Source of the DNA: Burkholderiales bacterium
GTDB lineage: Bacteria > Pseudomonadota > Gammaproteobacteria > Burkholderiales > Burkholderiaceae_C
Assembly (NCBI GenBank): GCA_025350145.1
Contig: JANXYH010000037.1
Coordinates: 1 to 50,387, forward strand
Reading direction: 5' to 3'
DNA length: 50,387 nt
The notes under the pieces are model-generated. The model was not told where the DNA came from. It did no database searches and saw only the letters and a program-made list of their open reading frames with translations. How positions within the stretch are numbered: the stretch's first letter is position 1; each line of letters begins with the position of its first letter. Both the position numbers and the translations under genes were made by a program. Positions 8,500 to 17,079 of this stretch are shown piece after piece.

Positions 8500-9024
8500 A
8501 TGGCCGTCTACCGCCTCGAAAACCACAGCCCCAAAATCCCCGCCTCGGCCTGGGTGGCGGAGAGTGCCACCGTGATCGGCAAGGTCGTGCTGGGTGATGG
8601 CGCCAGCGTCTGGTATGGCGCGGTGCTGCGTGGCGACAACGACACCATCACCCTCGGCGCCCGCTGCAACGTTCAGGACGCCAGCGTGCTGCACACCGAC
8701 ACCGGCTATCCGCTGACCTTGGGCGACGACGTGACGGTCGGCCACCAGGTGATGCTGCATGGCTGCACCATCGGCGAAGGCAGCCTGATCGGCATCGGCA
8801 GTGTGGTGCTGAACGCCGCCCGCATCGGCAAGAACAGCATCGTCGGTGCCGGCGCCCTGGTCACCGAGGGCAAGGAATTCCCCGATGGGGTGCTGATCGT
8901 TGGCTCGCCCGCCAAGGTGGTGCGCGACCTCACGCCCGAGCAGATTGCCCGGCTCAAGGGTACGGCCGAGTACTACCTGAAGCAGGCGCTGCGCCACCGC
9001 CAGCAGCGCAGCAGAATCGACTGA
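8500..9024 (+). CDS. Gamma-carbonic anhydrase family protein
   Basis: A 174-residue left-handed beta-helix protein with repeated hexapeptides (VIGKVVLGDGASVWYGAVL and the following turns). The three histidines expected to bind the metal are His65, His82 and His87 (in SVLHTDTG and GHQVMLHGC). It has the C-terminal helix typical of the YrdA/PaaY group. Members either hydrate CO2 or have thioesterase-like side roles, so the exact activity is not certain. The ATG at 8500 overlaps the most distal possible start of the divergent DUF455 gene, so the two share a very short regulatory region. Hsp33 follows after six bases. Confidence 0.9.
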   Translation: MAVYRLENHSPKIPASAWVAESATVIGKVVLGDGASVWYGAVLRGDNDTITLGARCNVQDASVLHTDTGYPLTLGDDVTVGHQVMLHGCTIGEGSLIGIGSVVLNAARIGKNSIVGAGALVTEGKEFPDGVLIVGSPAKVVRDLTPEQIARLKGTAEYYLKQALRHRQQRSRID

Positions 9025-9030
9025 AGGCCG

Positions 9031-10014
9031 GTGGACAGCTTGCACAGTTTCCTGTTCGAGGGCATTGCCGTGCGCGGCATGCTGGTTCGGCTCGATGCCG
9101 GCTGGCGCGAACTGCTGTCGCGCCGGGCCAGCGCCAGCGACGGTGGCCACGCCTTTGCGCCGCCGGTGCGCGCGCTGCTGGGCGAGATGGCTGCGGCCAG
9201 TCTGCTGATGCAGGCCAACCTGCGCTTCAACGGCGCGCTGATCCTGCAACTGCATGGCGACGGCCCGGTCAAGCTGGCAGTGGCCGAGGCGCAGGCCGAT
9301 CTGCGCTTTCGCGTCACCGCCAAGGTGGTGGCGCCGGTGGCGCCGGACGCCCGCCTGGAGGCGTTGCTCAACCCGCTTGGCCAGGGCCGCTGTGCGATCA
9401 CCCTGGACCCGGCCAACCGGCTGCCAGGCCAGCAGCCCTACCAGGGCGTGGTGCCGCTGCACGGCGACCAGCGCGAGCCGCTGCAGCGGCTGTCCGAGGT
9501 GCTGGAGCACTACATGTTGCAGTCGGCCCAGCTCGACACCAAGCTGGTGCTGGCGGCCAGTGATGACTGTGCCGCCGGCCTGCTGATCCAACGTCTGCCC
9601 CTGGGTGGCCAGGCCAACCTGGCCGGCAGTTCGGCCGCTGTTGCCCGCGACGAGGATCAGATCGGACGCAACGAAGACTACCTGCGGATTGCCTTGCTGG
9701 CCGCGACGCTGGGCCATGACGAGCTCCTGAGCCTGGCGCCCGAGGCGATCCTGCACCGCCTGTTCTGGCAGGAGACGCTGCGGGTGTTCGAGCCGCAGAC
9801 GCCGCGCTTTGCCTGCAGTTGCTCGCGCCTGAGGGTGGCCAACATGCTGCGTGGCTTGGGTGCTGAGGAGGTGCGCAGCATCATTGCCGAGCGTGGCGAG
9901 GTCGAGGTCGGCTGCGACTTCTGCGGCGCCTTGCAGCACTTCGACCCGGTCGATGTGGACGGGCTGTTCACCCCGGTGCAGGACCAGCCGCCGGCCTCGG
10001 TCGGACTTCAGTGA
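9031..10014 (+). CDS. hslO: Redox-regulated chaperone Hsp33
   Basis: A 327-residue cytoplasmic holdase starting at GTG 9031. The N-terminal domain has the Hsp33 pattern LGEMAAASLLMQANLRF. The C-terminal redox switch is intact: Cys-Ser-Cys (FACSCSRLRVANML) and, about 35 residues later, Cys-Asp-Phe-Cys (GCDFCGALQHF), which bind zinc when reduced and form disulfides under oxidative stress. Its end overlaps by seven bases the end of the convergent NadR-like gene. Confidence 0.95.
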   Translation: MDSLHSFLFEGIAVRGMLVRLDAGWRELLSRRASASDGGHAFAPPVRALLGEMAAASLLMQANLRFNGALILQLHGDGPVKLAVAEAQADLRFRVTAKVVAPVAPDARLEALLNPLGQGRCAITLDPANRLPGQQPYQGVVPLHGDQREPLQRLSEVLEHYMLQSAQLDTKLVLAASDDCAAGLLIQRLPLGGQANLAGSSAAVARDEDQIGRNEDYLRIALLAATLGHDELLSLAPEAILHRLFWQETLRVFEPQTPRFACSCSRLRVANMLRGLGAEEVRSIIAERGEVEVGCDFCGALQHFDPVDVDGLFTPVQDQPPASVGLQ

Positions 10015-10703
10015 CCGCCTGACGGCGCCGCTGCCTGGCGCAGCAGGGCGTGCTCGCAGCCCGGCACATCGCAGCTTTCGCAGCGCCAGTGCCGGTGCGA
10101 TTGGGCGGCAGCCGCCTCGCGCTGCGCCAGCCGGCTGAACAGGCCGCTGCCCGGTCTGGCGGCCTGGCGCAGCAGCGGCGTCACCGCGTCCACCGCTGCT
10201 TCTACCCGTGTCGTGCCGCTGCCGGCCACCACGCACCAGTTCAGACCGTGTTCGAGCAGCAGGGCGCGGATGCGCGCATCCACCGGCTCGCACACCTGCG
10301 GCCCGGTGCGCTGCAGGCCGTCGGCGACCCAGGGCAGGTCGAGCGCCGTCAGCAGCGTCAGGTCGCATTGGCGGTGCCAGGCCAGCGCCTGGTCGTCGAG
10401 CGACAAGTCGTTGAACAGGTAGGCGCTGTAGACGGCCGTCATCAGCGGCGTGGTGTCGCACACCACCAGGTCGTGGTCGGCGGCGGCGTCATCGATCAGG
10501 CGCTGCTGCTGAGTCGCAATCTGCCACTGCTCGTGGACAAGGGGCGTGCGCTGATGGCGCTCGCACCACTGGCGCAGCAGCTCGGGCACCCAGGTGCAGC
10601 GCAGCGGCGTGAGCTGCCTCAGGCGCTCCACCAGCGCCTGCGCCAAGGCGGTCTTGCCGGTACTCTCGGCGCCGACGATGGCGATGCGGAGCGCGTCAGC
10701 CAA
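10008..10703 (-). CDS. NadR-like P-loop ATPase (probable nicotinamide-riboside kinase-type domain)
   Basis: A 231-residue P-loop protein with Walker A VGAESTGKTALAQAL at the N-terminus, as in the AAA_28 / NadR C-terminal family. A DLVVCDTTPLMTAVYS segment and a lid-like region also fit nucleoside kinases. The C-terminus has a Cys cluster (WRCESCDVPGCEH) that might bind a metal. The start is a TTG at 10703, inside the last codons of dmpH, with no clear ribosome-binding site. Relatives normally sit beside pnuC, the nicotinamide-riboside transporter gene. Here pnuC is at 28537-29187 in the same orientation, with the phenol cluster in between. Confidence 0.75.
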   Translation of the reverse strand: MADALRIAIVGAESTGKTALAQALVERLRQLTPLRCTWVPELLRQWCERHQRTPLVHEQWQIATQQQRLIDDAAADHDLVVCDTTPLMTAVYSAYLFNDLSLDDQALAWHRQCDLTLLTALDLPWVADGLQRTGPQVCEPVDARIRALLLEHGLNWCVVAGSGTTRVEAAVDAVTPLLRQAARPGSGLFSRLAQREAAAAQSHRHWRCESCDVPGCEHALLRQAAAPSGGH

Positions 10704-11484
10704 AGCGCAGCGAGACCGTGCCCAGATCCTGGAATCGCGCCGCGATGCTGTCGCCGGCCTTGACCGCGATCGCCTCGGTCACGCCACCGGTCATGACCAT
10801 GCTGCCGGCGGGCAGATCGCGGCCGCGCGAGGCCAGGTGGTTGACCAGGGCCACCACCGCCGCCGCCGGGTGGCCCATCACCGCCGCGCCGGCCGCCATG
10901 GCGACGATCTCGCCGTTCTTCTCCAGCACCACGCCGAGGGTGCGCAGGTCGAGTTCATCGGCCTGGCGCGAGCGCCCGCCGATGACGAAGCGCGAGGCCG
11001 AGGTGTTGTCGGCCAGAACGCTCTTCAGGTCGAACTTGAAGTCGCGGTAACGGCTGTCGATGACCTCGACCCCCGGCACGACGAAGTCGATGGCCGCCAG
11101 CACCTGGGCGATGTGGCAGCCGGGGCCGCGCAGATCGGTTTTGGTGACGATGCAGATCTCGGCCTCGACCTTGGGGTGGATCAGTTCGGCGATCTTGATC
11201 TCGGCGCCGTCGGCACTGGCCATGTAGTCGCTGACAAACCCGAAGCAGGGCAGGTCCACGCCCATCTGCTTCATCTTGGCGCGCGAGGTCAGGCCGCATT
11301 TCAGGCCGACCGTCTTTTGCCCGCGGGCCTCCTTGCGGGCCTGCAGCGCTTCCTGGATCCGGTAGGCGTCGTCCCAGTCCATGCTGGGGTGGTCGTCGGT
11401 GATCTTGGTCACGTCGCGGGCGGTGTGCTCGGCGTTCTCCAGGTGCTCGGCCAGGGCCTGGATGGTGGCGTTGTCGAGTGGCAT
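10696..11484 (-). CDS. dmpH: 4-oxalocrotonate decarboxylase (2-oxo-3-hexenedioate decarboxylase)
   Basis: A 262-residue protein of the hydratase/decarboxylase family, as long as DmpH. Recognisable stretches are GLKCGLTSRAKMKQMGV, HPKVEAEICIVTKTDL with the metal-binding glutamates, and the C-terminal TGGVTEAIAVKAGDS. It decarboxylates 2-oxo-3-hexenedioate in the meta pathway and forms a complex with the hydratase DmpE, whose gene is directly upstream. It is the last gene of the catabolic operon, and its stop overlaps the start of the NadR-like gene by eight bases. Confidence 0.92.
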   Translation of the reverse strand: MPLDNATIQALAEHLENAEHTARDVTKITDDHPSMDWDDAYRIQEALQARKEARGQKTVGLKCGLTSRAKMKQMGVDLPCFGFVSDYMASADGAEIKIAELIHPKVEAEICIVTKTDLRGPGCHIAQVLAAIDFVVPGVEVIDSRYRDFKFDLKSVLADNTSASRFVIGGRSRQADELDLRTLGVVLEKNGEIVAMAAGAAVMGHPAAAVVALVNHLASRGRDLPAGSMVMTGGVTEAIAVKAGDSIAARFQDLGTVSLRFG

Positions 11485-11509
11485 TTTTCGGATTCTCGTG
11501 AGAGTGAGG

Positions 11510-12295
11510 TCAGGCGACGAAGCGGACCGAGGTGCCGCCCAGGCCACCGACGCTGCAATACAGGCTGTCGCCTGCCACCACCGGCACCAGCGGCGACTGC
11601 GAGCCCGAGAGGATGATGTCGCCGGCCCTGAGGCCCAGCCCCAAGCGCCCCAGCGTGTTGGCCAGCCAGGCCACGGCGTTGACCGGCGAGCCCTGCACCG
11701 AAGCCCCGGCGGTGGTGTTGATGACCTCGCCGTTCTTCTCCAGCACCATGCCGGCCAGCGCCAGATCGACGCGGTGCGGGCTCTTGCGCGTGCCGCCCAG
11801 CAGCAGCACGCCGCAGGAGGCGTTGTCGGCGACGGTGTCCTGGATCTTGATCTTCCAGTGGCTGATGCGCGAGTCGACGATCTCGAAGCAGGGCATGACG
11901 AAATCGGTGGCGCGCAGCACATCGGCTGCGGTCACGCCCGGGCCTTGCAGGTCACGGCCAAGCACGAACGCCACCTCGGCCTCGGCGCGCGGCGCGATCA
12001 ACTGGCCCATCTGCACCGGTTCGCCCTCGCTCAGCACCATGCCTGACAAGAGGTGGCCGAAGTCCGGCGTCTTGACGTTGAACATGTCCATCACGACCTT
12101 GCTGGTCACGCCGATCTTCTTGCCGACGACATGCTCGCCGGCGTCGAGGCGGTGCTGGATCATGCGCAACTGGATCTGGTAGGCGTCGGCCACCGTGATC
12201 TCGGGCTCGCGGTCGGTCAGCGGGGCGATGGTTTCGCGGCTGCGCCAGGCCTGGTGCAGGGCGTCGGCGTGGTGCTGGTACTGGGCGGTGTCCAT
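11510..12295 (-). CDS. dmpE: 2-hydroxypenta-2,4-dienoate (2-oxopent-4-enoate) hydratase
   Basis: A 261-residue member of the same fold as DmpH. Family stretches are VGKKIGVTSKVVMDMFNV, PRAEAEVAFVLGRDLQGPG and the C-terminal AGDIILSGSQSPLVPV. It adds water to 2-hydroxypentadienoate to give 4-hydroxy-2-oxovalerate and needs a divalent metal. Its length equals DmpE (261). The gene sits between dmpC and dmpH in the usual relative order, but dmpD, which often precedes it, and dmpF/dmpG, which usually separate E and H, are absent. Confidence 0.93.
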   Translation of the reverse strand: MDTAQYQHHADALHQAWRSRETIAPLTDREPEITVADAYQIQLRMIQHRLDAGEHVVGKKIGVTSKVVMDMFNVKTPDFGHLLSGMVLSEGEPVQMGQLIAPRAEAEVAFVLGRDLQGPGVTAADVLRATDFVMPCFEIVDSRISHWKIKIQDTVADNASCGVLLLGGTRKSPHRVDLALAGMVLEKNGEVINTTAGASVQGSPVNAVAWLANTLGRLGLGLRAGDIILSGSQSPLVPVVAGDSLYCSVGGLGGTSVRFVA

Positions 12296-12332
12296 GGTCG
12301 ATGAATGAAAAGGGGGGTGGAAGAACCGGCGG

Positions 12333-13787
12333 TCAGAGCTTGACCATGACGTTGCGCAACTCGGTGTAGAACTCCAGCGAGTGGACCCCGCCCTCGCGGC
12401 CTAGGCCGCTGGCCTTGGCGCCGCCGAAGGCAGTGCGCAGGTCGCGCAGGAACCAACTGTTGATCCAGCACAGGCCGACCTCGATCGCTGCAGCGACGCG
12501 GTGGGCGGTGCCCAAATCGCCGGTCCAGACGGTGGTGCATAGGCCGTAGTCGGTGGCATTGGCCAGGGCGATGGCCTCGGCCTCGGTGTCGAACGGGGCG
12601 ATGTGGCAGCAGGGGCCGAAGACCTCGTCGCGGACCACGCTGGCGCTCTCGGGCAGGCCGGTCCAGACGGTGGGCTGGACCCAATGGCCGTCGGCCAATT
12701 CGGCCGGCATGGCGGGCACGCCGCCGCCGGTGACCACAGTCGCGCCTTCGGCCGCAGCCCGGGCGTAGTAGCCCAGCACCTTGGCCTTGTGCTCGGCGCT
12801 GATCAAGGGGCCCAGGCCGACCCCGGGCAGATCGGGCGGGCCGATCTTCAGCGCCGCCGCCTTGGCCGCGAGGCTGGCGACGAAGCGGTTGAAGATAGCG
12901 CGCTGGACATAGACCCGCTCCGTGCCCAGGCAGACCTGGCCGCAGTTCTCAAAACTGCTGCGCAGGATGCCGGCGACGGCCTTGTCGAAATCGGCATCCG
13001 CGAACACGATCCCGGCGTTCTTGCCGCCGAGCTCAAAGCTGACCGGGCGCACACCCTTGGCCGCCGCCGCCATGATGGCCTCGCCGGTGCGGGTCTCGCC
13101 GGTGAAGGTGATGGCGTTGACACCGGGGTGGCGGGTCAGCAGTTCGCCGGCCGAATCCGGGCCGAAGCCATGGACCACGTTGTAGACGCCCTTGGGGATG
13201 CCAACCGCGTTCATCACCTCGCCCAGCAAGGTGGCGGTGGCCGGGGTTTCTTCGGACGGCTTGACCACCACGGTGTTGCCGCAGGCCAGCGCCGGGCCGA
13301 TCTTCCAGGTCATCAGCAGCAGCGGCAGGTTCCAGGGGCAGACCACCGCAACCACGCCTACAGGCGTGCGCAGGCCGTAGCTGATCGCCTTGCCGCCATC
13401 GGGCGTGACCATCTCGAAGCTCTCGGTCGGCACGTTTTTGACGATGTCGGCAAAGACCTTGAAGTTGGCCGCGCCGCGCGGGATGTCGACATGCGAGGCC
13501 AGGCTGTGCGGCTTGCCGGTATCGGCCAGCTCGGCGGCCAGGAATTCGTCGAAGCGGGCATTGATCGCGTCGGCCAGCTTGTGCAGCAGATCCGTGCGCT
13601 TGACCACGCCGATCTGACCCCAGGGCCCGCTCAAGGCCGTCCTGGCCGCCGCCACGGCCGCGTCGACCTCGGGCCGGCCGGCCTCGTGGACCGCGCCGAT
13701 GACGGCATTGGTGGTCGGCGTGCGCTTGTCGAACGTCTTGCCGGTGGCGACGAATTCGCCGTTGATGAAATTGAGGAATTGTTTCAA
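12333..13787 (-). CDS. dmpC: 2-hydroxymuconic semialdehyde dehydrogenase
   Basis: A 484-residue NAD-dependent aldehyde dehydrogenase. The start is TTG 13787 (reading MKQFLNFINGEF), with GGAG nine bases upstream. Key residues are visible: Asn153 in PWNLP, Lys177 in VKPSE, Glu252 in FELGG and the catalytic cysteine Cys286 in NCGQVCLG. It oxidises 2-hydroxymuconic semialdehyde to 4-oxalocrotonate after ring cleavage. Length and N-terminus match DmpC/XylG. The gene follows the small GlcG/HbpS-like gene by 17 bases. No tautomerase gene (dmpI) is present in the window. Confidence 0.94.
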   Translation of the reverse strand: MKQFLNFINGEFVATGKTFDKRTPTTNAVIGAVHEAGRPEVDAAVAAARTALSGPWGQIGVVKRTDLLHKLADAINARFDEFLAAELADTGKPHSLASHVDIPRGAANFKVFADIVKNVPTESFEMVTPDGGKAISYGLRTPVGVVAVVCPWNLPLLLMTWKIGPALACGNTVVVKPSEETPATATLLGEVMNAVGIPKGVYNVVHGFGPDSAGELLTRHPGVNAITFTGETRTGEAIMAAAAKGVRPVSFELGGKNAGIVFADADFDKAVAGILRSSFENCGQVCLGTERVYVQRAIFNRFVASLAAKAAALKIGPPDLPGVGLGPLISAEHKAKVLGYYARAAAEGATVVTGGGVPAMPAELADGHWVQPTVWTGLPESASVVRDEVFGPCCHIAPFDTEAEAIALANATDYGLCTTVWTGDLGTAHRVAAAIEVGLCWINSWFLRDLRTAFGGAKASGLGREGGVHSLEFYTELRNVMVKL

Positions 13788-13804
13788 GTCGCTTGCTCCA
13801 GCAA

Positions 13805-14245
13805 TCAAGTCAAGCCCATGGCCACGATGCCGGCCTGGGCGCAGGCCTCGTCCTGGGCGGCCGAGGCGCCGGACACGCCGATGCCGCCGATCAGCAGTCC
13901 GCCGTCGCGCAGCGGCAAGCCGCCGTCGATCACCACCAGCCGCGGACGCTGCGACAGCGCGGTCTTGAACAGCTCGTCGCTGCCAAACACCGCCCGCCAC
14001 TGCGCCGTCGCAAAGCCAAAGCTGGCTGCGGTGTAGGCCTTGTCGATGGCGATGTCGACCGAATGCAAAAAGGCGCCCGGCATGCGCAGGAACGCCGCCA
14101 GATGGCCGCCGGCATCGACCACGGCCACGTTGATACGCACGCCGAGCTGCTCGGCATGCGCCACCGCCGCCGCCACGCCGGCATGGGCGGCAGCGGCGCT
14201 GACGTTGGCGCCGGCCAGGCTGGGGGCGAAAAGTGGCGAGGCCAT
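13805..14245 (-). CDS. GlcG/HbpS family small protein in the meta-cleavage operon
   Basis: A 146-residue protein of the GlcG/HbpS family (PF03928). Typical stretches are VAVVDAGGHLAAFLRMPGA, DIAIDKAYTAASFGF and the glycine-rich GGLPLRDGGLLIGGIGVSGASAAQDE. Members bind haem or other small ligands, and several phenol and catechol operons carry one between the dioxygenase and the semialdehyde dehydrogenase genes, where its role is not settled. Here it lies exactly there, 17 and 24 bases from its neighbours. No export signal is visible, so it is probably cytoplasmic. Confidence 0.85.
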   Translation of the reverse strand: MASPLFAPSLAGANVSAAAAHAGVAAAVAHAEQLGVRINVAVVDAGGHLAAFLRMPGAFLHSVDIAIDKAYTAASFGFATAQWRAVFGSDELFKTALSQRPRLVVIDGGLPLRDGGLLIGGIGVSGASAAQDEACAQAGIVAMGLT

Positions 14246-14269
14246 GGTCGATTGCCTTTCGTTAACCGA

Positions 14270-15214
14270 TCAGGTGTAGACCTCGGTGAACGCCGCGTGC
14301 GGCATGCCGGTGTGGAAGAAGATGCCGGTCCAGAGCTGGTCCTCGGTCCAGGTCGTCACCGGCCGGTCGCGCTGGGCCAGATAGCCCATGCCGGCGAAGG
14401 TCTCGTTGCGGTTGCCGCTGGGGTCGAAGAAGTAGATCGTCTCGCCCCGGGTCACGCCGTGGCGGGTCGGGGCGACATCGATCTTGACCTTCTTCTTGCC
14501 CATGATGTCGGCCGCCTTGAGCACGTCGTGCCAGGAGTCGAGGTAGAACGACAGGTGGTGGATGCCCGGCCGCGGGCCGCCGACGAAGGCGATGTCGTGG
14601 GCCTTGTTGCTGATGGTCAAAAAGCTGGCCAGGGTGAACGCGCCTTCCGGGCCGACGACGATGCGCTCGGTCTGGTAGAAGTCGAGCACCTCGATGAAGA
14701 ACTTGGTGTTGTCGGCGACGTGGTTGGTGCCGGTCTCGGGGTTGAACTCGGCCATCAGAAGCACATGGTCCAGCCAATGTGCGCCGGCGCCGTGGACGCT
14801 GTCGGGCCAGGGGTCGGGGTTAGTCGAGCCGACGTCGGTGCCGACGTATTCCTTGAGCGCGAACAAGCGCATGTCGTGGCCGCTGGGCAGGCGGTACTGC
14901 AGCATCCGGCCGGTTGCCGGCAGCGTGCCCTCGGGCAGGATCGTGGTCTTGATGCCATAGGCCTCGATCTTGGCCTGCAGGGTGTCCAGGTCCGCGTCCT
15001 TCTCGACCTTGTAGGCCACGTGGTTCATCCCGGCCGCGTCCGACGGGGTCAGGATCACCGAGTAGCGGTCCCACTCGTCCCAGCACTTCAGGTAGACATT
15101 GCCGGCCTTGTCTTCCATTGTCACGGTCATTCCGATGATATCCCGGTAATGTTTCACCGCCGCTTGTATGTCCATCACCTTGATACTCACGTGCCCAATA
15201 CGCATGACTGCCAT
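14270..15214 (-). CDS. dmpB: Catechol 2,3-dioxygenase (extradiol, type I)
   Basis: A 314-residue two-domain vicinal-oxygen-chelate dioxygenase. It cleaves catechol beside the hydroxyls to 2-hydroxymuconic semialdehyde using Fe(II). The expected iron ligands are His150 (in WLDHVLL), His219 or His220 (in GIHHLSF) and Glu271 (in DPSGNRNE, the extradiol fingerprint region). The length is close to XylE/DmpB (307). The gene is followed by the GlcG/HbpS-like gene and preceded by a XylT-like ferredoxin, which is known to re-reduce the iron of such enzymes after inactivation. Confidence 0.95.
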   Translation of the reverse strand: MAVMRIGHVSIKVMDIQAAVKHYRDIIGMTVTMEDKAGNVYLKCWDEWDRYSVILTPSDAAGMNHVAYKVEKDADLDTLQAKIEAYGIKTTILPEGTLPATGRMLQYRLPSGHDMRLFALKEYVGTDVGSTNPDPWPDSVHGAGAHWLDHVLLMAEFNPETGTNHVADNTKFFIEVLDFYQTERIVVGPEGAFTLASFLTISNKAHDIAFVGGPRPGIHHLSFYLDSWHDVLKAADIMGKKKVKIDVAPTRHGVTRGETIYFFDPSGNRNETFAGMGYLAQRDRPVTTWTEDQLWTGIFFHTGMPHAAFTEVYT

Positions 15215-15256
15215 TGCAATTCTCCTACGGGGTTAAAAATGGTTTGAATGGTCCCA

Positions 15257-15595
15257 TTAAGCCGGGCCAACAAACCCTTTGGTGAAAGTTCTAGCCATTT
15301 TCCCTGCCACTTCCAGACGCACGTTTTGCGTCGCACCCACCCGGCAGGCGAGTGTGTATCCTTGGGCCTCTTCGGCGGCGCTCACATGGGCCCGGCTGAT
15401 GGGGCCGAGCTGGTTGATCTTGCCTTCCAGAATCCGGATCCGGCAAACCCCGCAGCCACCGTTGACGCAGCCCGCTGGGATACCCTTGCGGCCGAGCTTG
15501 AGCATGCCCATCAAGAGGCTCTCACCGATCGCGCAGGGGTAACTCTCGCCGGTCTGCGGAATCGTCACCTGAACCTTGGGCCGAAAGTCGTACAT
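15257..15595 (-). CDS. dmpQ: XylT/DmpQ-like [2Fe-2S] ferredoxin
   Basis: A 112-residue plant-type ferredoxin with Cys43, Cys48, Cys51 and Cys84 (CVNGGCGVC, then LACRVG), the spacing of a [2Fe-2S] cluster. It lies between the phenol hydroxylase reductase and catechol 2,3-dioxygenase genes, the position of dmpQ. Family members reactivate catechol 2,3-dioxygenase by reducing oxidised iron, which matters when substituted catechols inactivate the enzyme. Confidence 0.93.
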   Translation of the reverse strand: MYDFRPKVQVTIPQTGESYPCAIGESLLMGMLKLGRKGIPAGCVNGGCGVCRIRILEGKINQLGPISRAHVSAAEEAQGYTLACRVGATQNVRLEVAGKMARTFTKGFVGPA

Positions 15596-15607
15596 GGTCG
15601 GCTGGCG

Positions 15608-16663
15608 TCAAACCCGCTTGAAGAATGCGCTGCGCGGCTTGGCGGCGTCGGCGGCGGTGATGAACTTCTCGGCGTAGATGTCGCGCTCGTACAACCGGCC
15701 CTGCATCAGCGCGGTCAAGCAGGCCTCGATCATCGGCGGCGGGCCGCAGAGGTAGGCCTTGTGGCCGGAGAAATCGCCCCTGAAATGGGCTTTGGCGGCG
15801 TCGTGCACAAAACCGCTGAAACCGCCGAAGCCGGCTGCGCTGTCGGACAAGGCCGGCACATAGTTGAAATTGCGGTGGCGGGCCGCCAACGCCTTGAATT
15901 CGGAGTCGTAATACAACTCGGCGAGGTGGCGCTGGCCATAAACCAGGGTGATGGCTTGTTGCCAGCCGCGTTCGAGCAGGTCGAGGATCATCGCCCGCGG
16001 GCTGGACAAACCGGAGCCACCGGCCATGAACAGCAGCGGCGCATCTGTCGCTGTCCGCACAAAGAATCGGCCATAGGGGCCGGATATCTTCAGCGGGCTG
16101 CCGGCGGTGAGTTTTTGGTGGAGGTAGGCGGTGCCGGCGCCGCCGCTGACGATGCGCACGTTGAGTTCGATCTCGCCAGCCGCGGCGACCTGCGCCGGTG
16201 AATTAGCGATCGAGAACGGGCGGTCGCCTTCGATCCCGGGCAGATGGACCTGGACATATTGCCCGGCCTGGAAATCGAGTGGGCCGTCAAGGCGCAGAAA
16301 TATCGCCTTGATGGTCGGGGTCAGATCCTCGATGCGGCTGACCGTGGTGGCGAAATCCTGGACCGGGATGATGCGGGCATCGGGCTCGTCCTCGATGTCG
16401 GCTTCAATCGTGGCGTCCGACAGCAAGGTGGCGCAGCAGGCCAGGGCCTTGCCCTCTTCGCGCTCAAAGTCCATCAGCGCGAAAGGATTTGCCGCGCCAT
16501 GCGCCACCTCGCCGTCGCAGACCTGTACCTTGCAGGTGCCGCACAGGCCGTGTCCGCAGGCATGCGGGATGAAGATGCCCTGGCGCAGGGCGGCGTCGAG
16601 CAGGGTTTGGCCGTCCTCGACCTCGATCGTCGCGCCCAGGGGTTCGATGGTGAGTTGGGCCAT
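15608..16663 (-). CDS. dmpP: Phenol hydroxylase reductase component P5
   Basis: A 351-residue flavo-iron-sulfur protein. It has an N-terminal [2Fe-2S] domain (Cys36, Cys41, Cys44 in CGHGLCGTCKVQVC, then the cysteine pair 76/77), an FAD-binding domain with RPFSIANSP, and an NAD-binding domain with FMAGGSGLSSPRAMI. It passes electrons from NADH to the diiron hydroxylase. The length is typical of DmpP (353). It follows dmpO by five bases and is the only reductase gene in the operon, so if the second DmpN-like protein accepts electrons it must share this one. Confidence 0.96.
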   Translation of the reverse strand: MAQLTIEPLGATIEVEDGQTLLDAALRQGIFIPHACGHGLCGTCKVQVCDGEVAHGAANPFALMDFEREEGKALACCATLLSDATIEADIEDEPDARIIPVQDFATTVSRIEDLTPTIKAIFLRLDGPLDFQAGQYVQVHLPGIEGDRPFSIANSPAQVAAAGEIELNVRIVSGGAGTAYLHQKLTAGSPLKISGPYGRFFVRTATDAPLLFMAGGSGLSSPRAMILDLLERGWQQAITLVYGQRHLAELYYDSEFKALAARHRNFNYVPALSDSAAGFGGFSGFVHDAAKAHFRGDFSGHKAYLCGPPPMIEACLTALMQGRLYERDIYAEKFITAADAAKPRSAFFKRV

Positions 16664-16668
16664 GCTGC

Positions 16669-17079
16669 TCAGAACCTTTGGTGCCCGTCGGCGCTCAGCG
16701 CCCGGCTGCCTTCCAGCGCCGGGGTGATGAAGCGGATCAGCGACTTGTGGCCCAGGCCATGGTGCGTCAGCGATTTGCCGAAATCGGGCAGGAAACGGCG
16801 CTGGCCCTTGAACCAGTGCACCCGCTGCCAGTCGATTTGCTCGAACTCGGGGTGCTCACCGTACAACTCGGGCAGCACCGCCTCGACGAGCAGACCGAAG
16901 GTCAGGGTCGGCGGCAAGGGCAGGCAGAACGGCGCGGCGTACATCAGGTGGTTTTCCCAGCAGATGTAGATCAGCCGCTTGCCGTAGAACAGCGACTCGT
17001 CGTCCTGCTGGCGCGGTGGGTACGCGCCCAGGCTGCGCAACTGGCTGGCCGGCGCCACGGCGGTCGGGGCGGGGCTCAT
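16669..17079 (-). CDS. dmpO: Phenol hydroxylase component P4 (gamma subunit)
   Basis: A 136-residue small hydroxylase subunit. Conserved stretches are YICWENHLMYAAPF, LPELYGEHPEF, and IDWQRVHWF. The start overlaps the dmpN stop as ATGA, implying coupled translation and equimolar assembly. In the hydroxylase dimer this subunit packs against the alpha subunit. It is about 17 residues longer than DmpO at the N-terminus. A shorter relative, at 24002-24331, shares the motifs YLCWDEHMLFSAP, YGSHPDF and IDWRKVQWF. Confidence 0.94.
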   Translation of the reverse strand: MSPAPTAVAPASQLRSLGAYPPRQQDDESLFYGKRLIYICWENHLMYAAPFCLPLPPTLTFGLLVEAVLPELYGEHPEFEQIDWQRVHWFKGQRRFLPDFGKSLTHHGLGHKSLIRFITPALEGSRALSADGHQRF

